A stretch of 15,783 bases of DNA from Candidatus Saccharimonadota bacterium (GTDB lineage Bacteria; Patescibacteriota; Saccharimonadia; Saccharimonadales; UBA7683). Below the pieces are notes generated by a model. It did no database searches and was not told the origin of the DNA. It saw only the letters and a list, made by a program, of their open reading frames with translations. The translations under genes and the position numbers were made by a program. The stretch lies in the NCBI GenBank assembly GCA_020427905.1, contig JAGQNU010000014.1:340-16122 (forward strand), read 5' to 3'. Shown here in pieces: positions 1-6,942 of the stretch (position 1 is its first letter; every line of letters starts with the position of its first letter).

Positions 1-59
1 ACTGATGTAAAAAGGTAGTATGTTACTCCCTTTGAGTTTGTGTGCGAATATTGAGCCAT
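1..59 (-). CDS. Small conserved CPR-type protein, N-terminal fragment (runs off the window)
   Basis: Nineteen codons are visible, beginning MAQYSHTNSKGVTYYLFTS, then the window ends. The start is well supported: the Shine-Dalgarno run AAGGAGGAG (69-77) lies nine bases upstream and a sigma-70-like promoter lies further up. The visible part resembles the beginning of a short basic protein (about 60 residues) that recurs in Saccharibacteria and other CPR genomes with a 'SKGVTYYL' opening. This is a recalled resemblance, not a search result. Function is unknown. The full length and the C-terminus cannot be judged from this window. Confidence 0.7.
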   Translation of the reverse strand, partial: MAQYSHTNSKGVTYYLFTS

Positions 60-68
60 TGTCGTTTA

Positions 69-77
69 CTCCTCCTT
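69..77 (-). promoter_or_regulatory. Strong Shine-Dalgarno site of the edge gene
   Basis: On the minus strand it reads AAGGAGGAG with nine bases to the ATG at 59. It is among the strongest ribosome binding sites in the window and contrasts with the many genes here that have none. It also shows that the 16S anti-SD pairing is in use in this organism. Confidence 0.8.
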
Positions 78-91
78 AGATTAGTTCGCGT

Positions 92-99
92 ACCCCTAG
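92..99 (-). repeat. CTAGGGGT octamer, copy 1 (at the -10 of the edge-gene promoter)
   Basis: This is one of three exact copies that I found of CTAGGGGT/ACCCCTAG in the window; all lie in promoter-containing gaps. This one overlaps the -10 by two bases and covers the expected start of transcription. A second copy at 135-142 is 43 bases upstream, close to four helical turns. It could be an operator, or chance. Confidence 0.35.
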
Positions 100-126
100 A
101 GTAGAGCAGGTAGTTTCAGCTGTCAA
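98..126 (-). promoter_or_regulatory. Sigma-70-like promoter of the edge gene
   Basis: A perfect -35 TTGACA (minus strand, 121-126) is followed by a 17-base spacer and a -10 TACTCT (98-103). It lies between the stop of the two-helix membrane protein gene and the Shine-Dalgarno site of the edge gene. Two copies of the octamer CTAGGGGT (minus strand) bracket it, at 135-142 just upstream of the -35 and at 92-99 overlapping the -10. Confidence 0.65.
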
Positions 127-134
127 CAGGTACG

Positions 135-142
135 ACCCCTAG
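135..142 (-). repeat. CTAGGGGT octamer, copy 2 (upstream of the -35 of the edge-gene promoter)
   Basis: An exact second copy in the same orientation as the copy at 92-99. It overlaps the TAG stop codon of the upstream membrane protein gene (139-141) and ends eight bases before the TTGACA -35 element. Confidence 0.35.
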
Positions 143-765
143 AAGCCGTTTTTTAATCGATATCGGACCACAAGCCTTACCGTGACATACTCCACCAAGC
201 GCATCAGCAACCAGAGCCACATGACTACTGTTAGAATAACGAGAAAACCCGCGAGGTCCGGTGTCCAGGCTGGAGATGTAAAGCTATAAATAAACAAATC
301 TTTATCAGGTAGCTCAATATTCTGCTCAGCCAGACTAGAGGCATTGTTATTTGCGTACTCGGTTATACACTGGGCGATACTACTGAGGGGTATTCCGCGC
401 CGTTCACAGGCTGCTGTTCCCTCAGCATATATATCCCGACCGCTGCCTTGTTGCGCAGCCTGAATGACCACCTGGGCCTGTCGGTTATAGGTATTCACCA
501 GCTCAATCGGGCGCACTACCTGAGTATTCATGTGTTTGAAAATGTACTCGTTGAGATCTTGAAGAGATTCAGCAACGCCCTCACCGGCTTTGTCGGCAGC
601 TACCACACGCTCACGGAGCTCAACCATCTTTAGGTTGTTGTGCCGGAGCGTTAAAGCGGTGCTAAGAGTTGCAACAAGGGCAATAATCAGCAACATCCAC
701 GATTTAATACGCTTCTTCTCAAGCTGTTTGTACTCTTTAGACTTCTTCCACCCTCTCATTGCCAC
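139..765 (-). CDS. Two-helix membrane protein of unknown function, extracytoplasmic middle domain
   Basis: The 208-residue protein has a basic N-terminus, a transmembrane helix at about residues 21-39, an extracytoplasmic stretch of about 130 residues and a second helix at about 171-192, with a basic C-terminal tail. This topology puts the middle domain outside and both ends inside. The outer domain holds a helical segment (about 43-80) and two cysteines (C120, C133) that could form a disulfide. It resembles a family of hypothetical membrane proteins I associate with Saccharibacteria, but I cannot name a function. The start is a GTG at 765 directly after the TAA of the transporter gene; an ATG at 759 is an equal choice. 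No Shine-Dalgarno site is visible, so translation is probably coupled to the transporter gene. A link to the transporter is suggested only by adjacency. Confidence 0.75.
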   Translation of the reverse strand: MAMRGWKKSKEYKQLEKKRIKSWMLLIIALVATLSTALTLRHNNLKMVELRERVVAADKAGEGVAESLQDLNEYIFKHMNTQVVRPIELVNTYNRQAQVVIQAAQQGSGRDIYAEGTAACERRGIPLSSIAQCITEYANNNASSLAEQNIELPDKDLFIYSFTSPAWTPDLAGFLVILTVVMWLWLLMRLVEYVTVRLVVRYRLKNGF

Positions 766-1998
766 TTATTGTAGCAAACGCTTGCTCGTACGTGGACGTA
801 ATACTTTGTACCGCTCGACCAAAACGAGGAGTGAGACCAGCCCTGTTACCGCGAAACAAATCTGTATTGCACCAATATCCGAGACAAAATACGTGAGTAG
901 CGCAAGCAGGATCCAAATAAGCGCCTTAACGCCCTCCCCCGTTACTTGCAAAACTGTGAAGTATGCAATTCTATACCCTGGCAAGTCGTCAACCGCTGAA
1001 TACATACCCTTGTTTGTTGCCATCCACTGGCCAGTAAAGGCGGACTCGTTGCCAATATTCGTCATCACAACTCCGAGGATATTCTTTGTAAAGATACGTG
1101 CAACGTACACCAAGCTATTTGCGACTGTTGTCAAACGAAGCAATGCAAGCGGGTGACGACCATCCAGAATTCTGCCGTACATATACGTAATACTAATCGC
1201 TGCAATGAGTGATAAGGTACTTGCAAATCCAATTTCCTCATACCCTGCAGTGCTCGTAAACACTGCGAGCGTTAGAAACAGCGGCCACATGCTATTACTT
1301 ACCGTGGCATCTACAGCTTGTGCAGCGTGTGAAACGATATCTCTCTTTATTCTCTTGAAGGGAAAGCCTTTTATCTGTATTTTTTGTCTTGTCTGCACCT
1401 GCTCTGGCGTAGACAAAATAGGTATCAGCGAGAGAGTATATATGACTATCGAGACGATGATAGTAAGTTGTGGACCATAGGTTGCAGCGATGTAACCTCC
1501 GAGTAGCGGGCCAGCCGCGCCCCCCACCTTCTGAAGTATCATCATAAAGCTCTGTTCTTTGCCGTTATGCTCAGTGTCTTTAATTTTTGAGAAATCAACA
1601 TGGAGCGGTATCCACATCAGACTGGCGCACCACGCACTAAAAACTGCGGAGAGCCAAAACAGCCACGGCCTTGATTCTATGCCAAGCAAACATATAAGCG
1701 AGGCTATGCTCGCTAGATGCGAGAGAATCCAGGCGTGCTTTGGCCCAATATAGGCAACAATATACGCGGTGGGGATGTCAGCCAATGCCCTTACGACAAA
1801 ATACAAAACAAAGTACATACAAATTGCCACAATACTATAGCCACTGCTCAGCATATATACGGGCACGAAGATGCCAAACAAACTCCCCGCAATCACCCTC
1901 AACATATTACTCACGTACAGCTCATTGAGCTCCGTGAAGCTTGCGTAGCGCCAAAAGTGATGACGTGCCAACAATGTATGGGTAATTTTTTTGATCAT
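766..1998 (-). CDS. Major facilitator superfamily-type transporter
   Basis: The 410-residue protein is strongly hydrophobic throughout, with about ten to twelve predicted membrane helices and a basic central loop (about residues 200-220, rich in K and R) of the kind that joins the two halves of MFS carriers. Glycine-rich helix segments such as VGGAAGPLLGGYIAATYG (about 157-174) match the fifth helix of drug/solute exporters of the family. The length is normal for MFS. The substrate cannot be read from the sequence. The gene is divergent from murC with only 51 bases between starts, and it is followed without a gap by a two-helix membrane protein. No Shine-Dalgarno site precedes the ATG at 1998 and I do not see a convincing -10 close to it, so the start is less certain than the reading frame. 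Confidence 0.85.
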   Translation of the reverse strand: MIKKITHTLLARHHFWRYASFTELNELYVSNMLRVIAGSLFGIFVPVYMLSSGYSIVAICMYFVLYFVVRALADIPTAYIVAYIGPKHAWILSHLASIASLICLLGIESRPWLFWLSAVFSAWCASLMWIPLHVDFSKIKDTEHNGKEQSFMMILQKVGGAAGPLLGGYIAATYGPQLTIIVSIVIYTLSLIPILSTPEQVQTRQKIQIKGFPFKRIKRDIVSHAAQAVDATVSNSMWPLFLTLAVFTSTAGYEEIGFASTLSLIAAISITYMYGRILDGRHPLALLRLTTVANSLVYVARIFTKNILGVVMTNIGNESAFTGQWMATNKGMYSAVDDLPGYRIAYFTVLQVTGEGVKALIWILLALLTYFVSDIGAIQICFAVTGLVSLLVLVERYKVLRPRTSKRLLQ

Positions 1999-2014
1999 GT
2001 TAGTTTTTGATTAC

Positions 2015-2043
2015 TTGCCGTACTCCCTTTAATACTACATACT
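2015..2043 (+). promoter_or_regulatory. Putative murC promoter giving a leaderless or near-leaderless mRNA
   Basis: A -35 TTGCCG (2015-2020), a 17-base spacer and a -10 CATACT (2038-2043) are followed after six bases by the murC ATG. No Shine-Dalgarno site is present. An alternative reading is TTGATT (2007-2012) with TTTAAT (2028-2033), which has a short 15-base spacer and would still leave only about ten bases of 5' UTR. Confidence 0.45.
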
Positions 2044-2049
2044 AACCAT

Positions 2050-3318
2050 ATGCATGTCTACTGTTCAGGAATCGGCGGGGTTGGCATTGGCCCCCTTGCA
2101 ATGTTGGCGCTTGATGCCGGATTTTTAGTCAGTGGCTCCGATCTCCACCAGAGTGAAATGACAGATCTCTTAGGCTCGCGTGGTGCCAATGTCAGTATAG
2201 GACAGGACGGCAGCCAAATTGCTACCGCACATCAAAGTTCACCGATTGAATGGTTTGTGTATTCTGCAGCACTCCCAGAGGATCACCCCGAGCTTGTATT
2301 TGCAAAACAGAATAATATCAAGCTCAGCAAACGTGATGAGTTTATCAACACACTATTGTCTGAGAAGAATCTAAAACTCATCGCTGTCTCAGGTACCCAC
2401 GGCAAGACAACTGTGACCGGAATGATCACATGGTTATTTAAGCAACTTAACCTGCCCGTCAGCTATGCCATTGGCACAACCATCTCATTTGGTCCACCAG
2501 CTCAGTATGACCCAAAATCAGAGTACTTTGTATATGAGTGCGACGAGTTTGATAGGAACTTTTTAAAGTTTAGTCCGACTATCTCAGCACTGCCATCCGT
2601 GGATTACGACCACTCAGACACCTACCCAACCCAAGATGAGTACAATGGTGCGTTTAGTGATTTTATCGCCCAGAGCGGGCACGCCATACTGTGGTCGGAT
2701 ACCGCTGAGAAGTTGTATGTCGATAGCAATGCCAGCACTGAGATACTCAGTAGAAATGATCCTGGCATCTCGAGTCTCACGCTCACTGGCGAGCACAACC
2801 GCGCCAACGCCTGGCTTGCCGTACAAACAATTGTCCAGCTGTTCCCCGAGATTGAGCACGCAACAATTGTGGCAGCTATCAACAACTTCCCTGGTACAAA
2901 CAGGAGGTTTGAGAAGTTAGAAGACAATCTCATTACCGACTATGCCCACCACCCAACCGAAATTGCTGCCACGCTACAAGCAGCCAAGGAGCTGTCCAAA
3001 CATGTCGTTGTGGTATATCAGCCCCACCAGAATATTCGTCAACATGAGATTATTGCTGAGGGTGGCTACAAAGATACATTCGCAAATGCAGATCATGTCT
3101 ACTGGCTGCCAACCTACCTCAGTCGCGAAAATGAAGCTCTTGATATCATTACACCCCAACAGCTAATTACAACAACCACAACTCCAGACAAGTGTGAAGC
3201 AGCTGAAATGAATGACAGCCTATGGCAATCAATCAAGGCGCACATGTCAGAAGGGTCTTTGGTTATTGCTATGGCTGCTGGCGACCTTGACCCCTGGCTT
3301 AGAGAACTCCTGAGTTAA
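2050..3318 (+). CDS. murC: UDP-N-acetylmuramate--L-alanine ligase
   Basis: MurC adds L-alanine to UDP-MurNAc with ATP, the first amino-acid step of peptidoglycan stem-peptide synthesis in the cytoplasm. All three Mur ligase domains are present in 422 residues, a little shorter than the usual 450-490. The N-terminal Rossmann motif is GIGGVGIGPLA (7-17); the ATP P-loop is GTHGKTTVTG (115-124); the acidic magnesium region is ECDEFD (163-168); DYDHSDTY is at 185-192; GEHNRANAW is at 247-255; GTNRRFE is at 282-288; the C-terminal motif DYAHHPTE is at 297-304, with QPHQNIR at 324-330. The QPHxxxR motif fits MurC rather than the recycling ligase Mpl. The usual EADESD reads ECDEFD here. The start is fixed by the Rossmann motif beginning within seven residues. 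The 3' end overlaps the convergent ADP-ribosylglycohydrolase gene by 20 bases. Confidence 0.93.
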   Translation: MHVYCSGIGGVGIGPLAMLALDAGFLVSGSDLHQSEMTDLLGSRGANVSIGQDGSQIATAHQSSPIEWFVYSAALPEDHPELVFAKQNNIKLSKRDEFINTLLSEKNLKLIAVSGTHGKTTVTGMITWLFKQLNLPVSYAIGTTISFGPPAQYDPKSEYFVYECDEFDRNFLKFSPTISALPSVDYDHSDTYPTQDEYNGAFSDFIAQSGHAILWSDTAEKLYVDSNASTEILSRNDPGISSLTLTGEHNRANAWLAVQTIVQLFPEIEHATIVAAINNFPGTNRRFEKLEDNLITDYAHHPTEIAATLQAAKELSKHVVVVYQPHQNIRQHEIIAEGGYKDTFANADHVYWLPTYLSRENEALDIITPQQLITTTTTPDKCEAAEMNDSLWQSIKAHMSEGSLVIAMAAGDLDPWLRELLS

Positions 3319-4435
3319 CGAGCGTTCTCCCAAGTGATCTGAGATATGCCGAGCCATATGGTTGTAGGTCATGTCTTGAGCCATCTGGGTGCTTAAGCTC
3401 ATACCACTCTTTCGGAATGTCTTCTACACCATAACACGCACCGGCGAGTGCACCCGCCACAGCACCGTACGTATCAACATCTGCTGCCCAAGGCTGTCTC
3501 AACACGGACGAATTTATTGCAGACACAATTGCATCACGAAAATTGTCAGTGTTCTCAAGCGAATCCAAAGCGACACCTAAAGTTGTATATGCCCCACCCG
3601 TATGCCCAAGTTCATCAGTTGGCTGTTTCAACGCTTTTTTTGACTCTTTGAACACGTTCGGGGAAAGTGTTTGCACCATTGCGAGCACCTCGTCCTTTGG
3701 GATACCTAATGATAAATAGGCTATGATGTCGGTCTGTACCCGGGACGCCTCTACACACTCATCAAATCCATGTGTAATCACCGTCGCGTCTCTAGTTGCG
3801 CTTAGACGTTCATAGCTACTTTTTCGGTACCAAAGACCGATTGGGGCAACCCGCATTAACGCACCATTGCTCGGGACTGCTCTGACTGGATAGGGTCGTT
3901 CGTGGTTTCGGCCCTTGTAGTGAACGGGTATTCTGCTTGTCAGTCTGCGCGCTACGGTCGATGCCTCGTCCCATGGGAATGGAGGGTGAGTCTCCTCAGG
4001 ATCCAGCAGTTGGAGACTGAGCGCTGTTGTGCCGCCCATACCACGACCATTACCACCGTCATACCACTCTACGAATCTGTTTGCAGCATCCTGCGGGTCT
4101 AGGCCGCCATTTGCCACAAGACTCTCCGCAAGTGCGACCGCCTGGGCAGTATCATCTGTTGTCTCACCGTAGTTCCAAAAGTTTGTGCCAAGATAACCGA
4201 TATATTCAACAACAAGTTTATTTGGAAGGCCGCGGATGTGATCGATCATCTCAACCGCTCTTGGCTTCCACCCATGAGTAGGGTCCTCAGGGTCTACTTG
4301 ATCGTACCCCTGAAATAACTCATACTCACGTGGATCAGTTGTTATATCGTACCCCTCAAATGGCGAGCCCATGAGGTCACCAACAGCAAGCCCTAGCATT
4401 GCCCCCTCACCCCTCTGCTCAAGTGAAACGTTCAT
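3299..4435 (-). CDS. ADP-ribosylglycohydrolase family (DraG/ARH-type) protein
   Basis: The family removes ADP-ribose from proteins or small molecules using a di-magnesium centre. The signature pieces are in order: GEGAMLGLAVGDLMGSPFE (9-27), the metal-binding ETTDDTAQ (91-98), a GMGGTT segment (132-137), SNGALMRVAP (189-198), and the C-terminal metal site ADVDTYGAVAGALAGA (318-333), where DxDT is kept. The 378 residues are slightly longer than a typical DraG (about 300-350). The substrate is unknown. No ADP-ribosyltransferase is visible in the window. It is the last gene of a seven-gene run and starts 21 bases after trmB. There is no Shine-Dalgarno site; instead an extended -10 (TGTTACGAT) embedded in a palindrome ends six bases before the ATG. 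The end overlaps murC by 20 bases on the opposite strand. Confidence 0.88.
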   Translation of the reverse strand: MNVSLEQRGEGAMLGLAVGDLMGSPFEGYDITTDPREYELFQGYDQVDPEDPTHGWKPRAVEMIDHIRGLPNKLVVEYIGYLGTNFWNYGETTDDTAQAVALAESLVANGGLDPQDAANRFVEWYDGGNGRGMGGTTALSLQLLDPEETHPPFPWDEASTVARRLTSRIPVHYKGRNHERPYPVRAVPSNGALMRVAPIGLWYRKSSYERLSATRDATVITHGFDECVEASRVQTDIIAYLSLGIPKDEVLAMVQTLSPNVFKESKKALKQPTDELGHTGGAYTTLGVALDSLENTDNFRDAIVSAINSSVLRQPWAADVDTYGAVAGALAGACYGVEDIPKEWYELKHPDGSRHDLQPYGSAYLRSLGRTLVNSGVL

Positions 4436-4438
4436 GGT

Positions 4439-4457
4439 GTAATCGTAACACGATTAC
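4439..4457 (-). promoter_or_regulatory. Palindrome over a putative leaderless promoter of the ADP-ribosylglycohydrolase gene
   Basis: The minus strand reads GTAATCG-TGTTA-CGATTAC, a perfect 7-base inverted repeat with a 5-base centre. An extended -10 element, TGT TACGAT (4442-4450), lies inside it and the ATG follows six bases after. The left arm overlaps the TAG stop of trmB (4457-4459). It could be an operator covering the -10 region, or a short RNA hairpin in a read-through transcript. No good -35 is visible. Confidence 0.4.
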
Positions 4458-5140
4458 TATTTTCGTGCTGTTACGAAGTTTGTTGGGATACCTTGGGAGG
4501 TGAACATCTCCTCGTAATAGGTTTTTATCTTATAGTCGTCTGATAGATCTGACTCATGGAGATCAAAACTGAGTTCAGTAAGCACCCATTTGTTAGTAAT
4601 AAACTGCTCCAAGCTCCATTGAAATAGTGGTAAATTATCAGTTTTGAAGTGCAGAGATCCAGTGTCTTTTAAAATTTTGCGATAATATTGCAAGAATTTT
4701 TTATGTGTTAATCTGTGCTTGGAGCTACGCTTTTTGGGGTGTGGGTCTGGGAACGTAATCCAGAGCGTGTCTATACTCTTTTTACTAAACAGGTTGAGGA
4801 GATTGCGAATTTGCAAACGTACAAACGCAACATTTGTAACACCCTCGGCGAGCGCCTTTCTAGCGCTGCTGTATAAGCGGTCGGATTTAATATCGATAGC
4901 TACAAATCGTTTTGATGGGTGCCGTCTGGCAAGCTCGAGACTAAACTGACCGTTGCCGGCCGCAAGCTCAACCACGAGCTCACCATCTGCGCCAAGGTAA
5001 TCCCATAGTTTCCCAGAGTCATATACAGCCCCATCACGCGAGAATAAGTTGAAGCAGTTATCATATGAGTCAAAATGTGCAAACTTGTACTTTTTACGCT
5101 TACGGGAGATTATCAAATGTTTAAATGGATCATCCGCCAT
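4457..5140 (-). CDS. trmB: tRNA (guanine-46-N7)-methyltransferase
   Basis: TrmB transfers a methyl group from S-adenosylmethionine to N7 of G46 in the variable loop of tRNAs. In 227 residues, a normal length, the class I SAM-binding motif VVELAAGNGQF is at 56-66, the acidic post-beta-2 residues are in VAIDIKSDR (80-88), the family hallmark FPDPHPKKRSSKHRL is at 120-134, and HFKTDN is at 154-159, followed by the C-terminal TYYEEMF stretch. The hallmark usually reads FPDPWPK(K/R)RH; W to H here is a mild variation. The start codon follows the stop of the upstream single-helix membrane protein gene after one base and lacks a Shine-Dalgarno site, which suggests translational coupling. Confidence 0.93.
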   Translation of the reverse strand: MADDPFKHLIISRKRKKYKFAHFDSYDNCFNLFSRDGAVYDSGKLWDYLGADGELVVELAAGNGQFSLELARRHPSKRFVAIDIKSDRLYSSARKALAEGVTNVAFVRLQIRNLLNLFSKKSIDTLWITFPDPHPKKRSSKHRLTHKKFLQYYRKILKDTGSLHFKTDNLPLFQWSLEQFITNKWVLTELSFDLHESDLSDDYKIKTYYEEMFTSQGIPTNFVTARK

Positions 5141-5141
5141 A

Positions 5142-5531
5142 CTAGAGTGAGGGTTGATCCCGAGCGGTCAATCCAAGGTTTTGATCACTCAGGTCATCCG
5201 GCCCAAAGGTGTTATATCCGTTCAATGCCCTGAGCTCTTTATCGAGAGCATCGAGCTTCTTTGATACGTCCTCAACAGTCACGGGTGATGTTGTATCAAC
5301 CGCCTCATCCTCGGTGTCTAACACTCTACTACGGTTAGACCCGGGCCTTGCCAAGTCATATTTGCTCTGATCACTACGCAAATACAATAAGTATGAGAAC
5401 AAGACGAGCAACAGTGAAACAAGCATAACGAGCGTTAACATACCTATTAGGTTTAGCTGTGCAAAGAGCGGCTTGATCGCGGAAGTATATACATTTTGCT
5501 TTGGTGAGTCTGTATTTGTTGGTTTACTCAT
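5142..5531 (-). CDS. Small single-helix membrane protein of unknown function
   Basis: The 129-residue protein has a polar N-terminus of about 28 residues, one strong transmembrane helix at about residues 29-51 (rich in L, V and M), then a polar tail that includes a short helical segment (VEDVSKKLDALDKELRALNG, about 86-105) likely to form a coiled coil. It contains no cysteine. I do not recognise the family. The start ATG lies inside the end of the preceding gene (8-base overlap, ATGAGTAA) with GAGG six bases upstream, so the two are probably made together. The tail coiled coil and the coiled-coil character of the secreted upstream product suggest, but do not show, that they interact at the membrane. 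Confidence 0.7.
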   Translation of the reverse strand: MSKPTNTDSPKQNVYTSAIKPLFAQLNLIGMLTLVMLVSLLLVLFSYLLYLRSDQSKYDLARPGSNRSRVLDTEDEAVDTTSPVTVEDVSKKLDALDKELRALNGYNTFGPDDLSDQNLGLTARDQPSL

Positions 5532-6066
5532 ACGCTACCTCGGATTCTTGCAGAGCCTCAAGTAATGTTGATAGCTGGTTACGTACATCGGAGTCGAGCA
5601 GGCTATGTATGTCTGCGACGTCAGCGCTCACTTTGGCACGCTTCTCACGAGCGTCATACAAGTTTTTCTGAAACGCATCAAAATTACCCCGACAACCCTC
5701 AATATCTGATACTGAATCACGCGCAGCATCGTACTCCTCATAGTTGGCTGTAAACTGACCAATGAGGGTAGCAAGTTGTGTAGTTAACTCCCTGAATTGC
5801 TCGGCCTCCGGCTGGTTATTGTTCTCGAGTCGCTGCGTAAATGCGTCGAGATTCTTCTCGATGTATCGGTATGCCTGCAGACGATCTACGCGAGTGTGCA
5901 GGTCTCTGCTGCGGACAGTGGTGCGTAAAGTGCTCTGAGCCCCCTCACATCTGAGCTCATAGTCAGAACTTGTTGTCTGGGCATGCACCGAGAGCGCAAA
6001 AGTCCCAGCCAGCGGAAGAGCTAGAACGGCGATGAGTATCGTTGTTTTTATAAACTGTTTTATCAC
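5524..6066 (-). CDS. Secreted coiled-coil protein with signal peptide, function unknown
   Basis: The 180-residue protein begins with a classic signal peptide: a basic start (MIKQFIK), a hydrophobic core to about residue 25 and a likely signal peptidase I site after SVHA (about residue 29, before QTT). The mature part is almost entirely charged and polar helix, with leucine spacing suggestive of coiled coils at about 55-110 and 130-175. It has two cysteines, C39 and C124, which could form a disulfide; a DsbA-like protein is encoded elsewhere in the window. The start is a GTG overlapping the TGA of mutY (GTGA), and an extended -10 TGCTATACT ends six bases upstream, so it could also be made from its own leaderless transcript. 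The family is not recognised. Confidence 0.72.
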   Translation of the reverse strand: MIKQFIKTTILIAVLALPLAGTFALSVHAQTTSSDYELRCEGAQSTLRTTVRSRDLHTRVDRLQAYRYIEKNLDAFTQRLENNNQPEAEQFRELTTQLATLIGQFTANYEEYDAARDSVSDIEGCRGNFDAFQKNLYDAREKRAKVSADVADIHSLLDSDVRNQLSTLLEALQESEVAYE

Positions 6067-6905
6067 CGCTTTAGTATAGCATCGCCAAGGTAATACATGT
6101 CACCGACCTGCGTAATCAAACCTTCATTCGCCAGTGATTCAAGCACCGTGTCGAGATAATCGGGAGTTGGTACAGAACCAGCAAGCTCCTCACGTGACTG
6201 CGGGTGTGACGAGAGAAGCTTTAATACCGCTCCACGCACCTCGCGCCGTGAGCCCTTAAACTTAGATTGTGTTGTGTGGTGTTTACTGCGACGCGATGGA
6301 TTACTATGTGCATCTTTAAGATATACACCGTAGTCCATCAGCGCCCAATACCACTGGCGTGGGTCTAGTGAGTTTGTCTTAGCAGACAGTGCCTCCTCTA
6401 CTTTTGGTAGCAACTGTGCATCGGTTACATCTACACGATCGGAAAATAGATGGTGAAGAAATACCGACCTGATGTTGGTTTCAATAAACGCAACGGCCTC
6501 ATTGAAGGCGTAGGCTCTAACGGCAGCAGCTGTGTTCTTACCGACACCGTGCAGAGCCTCTAACTTCTCTTGGTCATTTGGAATAATACCATCGTACTCG
6601 CTACAAATCGTTTTAGCAGACTCGTGCAGAAATCGTGCTCGTCGATTGTAGCCAAGGCCAGACCAAAGCTTGAGCACATCACTAAGCGGCGCATTGGCAA
6701 GAGCCTCGACACTTGGGAGCGCTTTGATAAATAACTCAAATTTTGGGATTACGCGCGCCACCTGAGTTTGCTGTAACATCAACTCTGATACGAGAATTTT
6801 ATAGGGATCATACGTACCGTCAGCCTGCGACTCACGCCATGGCATAGGGCGACTTCCTGCTATGTAGAAGTCGCACACGATCAGACACAATTTATCGATA
6901 CTCAT
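6063..6905 (-). CDS. mutY: MutY-like adenine DNA glycosylase lacking the iron-sulfur cluster
   Basis: MutY removes adenine mispaired with 8-oxoguanine. The HhH-GPD glycosylase fold is clear: PWRE (22-25), SELMLQQTQV (40-49) with the catalytic Glu at E41, SGLGYNRRA (82-90) and the hairpin LHGVGKNTAAAV (118-129). Two things differ from E. coli MutY. First, the segment usually reading LDGNVxRV is FIETNIRSV (140-148), so the catalytic Asp position holds E142. Second, the four cysteines that bind [4Fe-4S] after the glycosylase core are absent; the protein's only cysteines are C7, C11 and C101. The C-terminal NUDIX-like 8-oxoG recognition domain is replaced by about 70 residues that look like a small winged helix. 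At 280 residues it is shorter than the usual 350. An extended -10 (TGTTACAAT) ends seven bases before the ATG, with no Shine-Dalgarno site. Confidence 0.85.
   Translation of the reverse strand: MSIDKLCLIVCDFYIAGSRPMPWRESQADGTYDPYKILVSELMLQQTQVARVIPKFELFIKALPSVEALANAPLSDVLKLWSGLGYNRRARFLHESAKTICSEYDGIIPNDQEKLEALHGVGKNTAAAVRAYAFNEAVAFIETNIRSVFLHHLFSDRVDVTDAQLLPKVEEALSAKTNSLDPRQWYWALMDYGVYLKDAHSNPSRRSKHHTTQSKFKGSRREVRGAVLKLLSSHPQSREELAGSVPTPDYLDTVLESLANEGLITQVGDMYYLGDAILKR
6073..6081 (-). promoter_or_regulatory. Extended -10 element inside the end of mutY, six bases before a GTG start
   Basis: The minus strand reads TGC TATACT, then AAAGCG, then the GTG of the secreted coiled-coil gene. The identical nonamer TGCTATACT sits six bases before the zinc-ribbon gene at the other end of the window. 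There is no Shine-Dalgarno site. A GTGACA at -35-like position has a 19-base spacer, but an extended -10 can work without it. Confidence 0.45.
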
Positions 6906-6912
6906 AGTGATA

Positions 6913-6942
6913 ATTGTAACAACTAGAGAATCGTGCCGACAA
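6913..6942 (-). promoter_or_regulatory. Putative leaderless promoter of mutY
   Basis: On the minus strand a -35-like TTGTCG (6937-6942), an 18-base spacer and an extended -10 TGT TACAAT (6913-6921) precede the mutY ATG by seven bases. It overlaps the end of the PEGA-protein gene. Transcription would start at or next to the A of the ATG. Confidence 0.45.

Noticed and set aside
590..1156. A 188-codon open frame on the plus strand
   Set aside because: It runs antisense across the junction of the transporter and the two-helix membrane protein genes and has no start signal or recognisable domain.
2050..3318. Mpl (murein peptide ligase) in place of MurC
   Set aside because: The QPHxxxR motif near residues 324-330 and the RRFE form match MurC; Mpl has a different sequence in that region.
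6063..6065. Reassigned UGA codons, as in Gracilibacteria/Absconditabacteria
   Set aside because: TGA ends mutY at the expected place and no long frame needs UGA to be read through.
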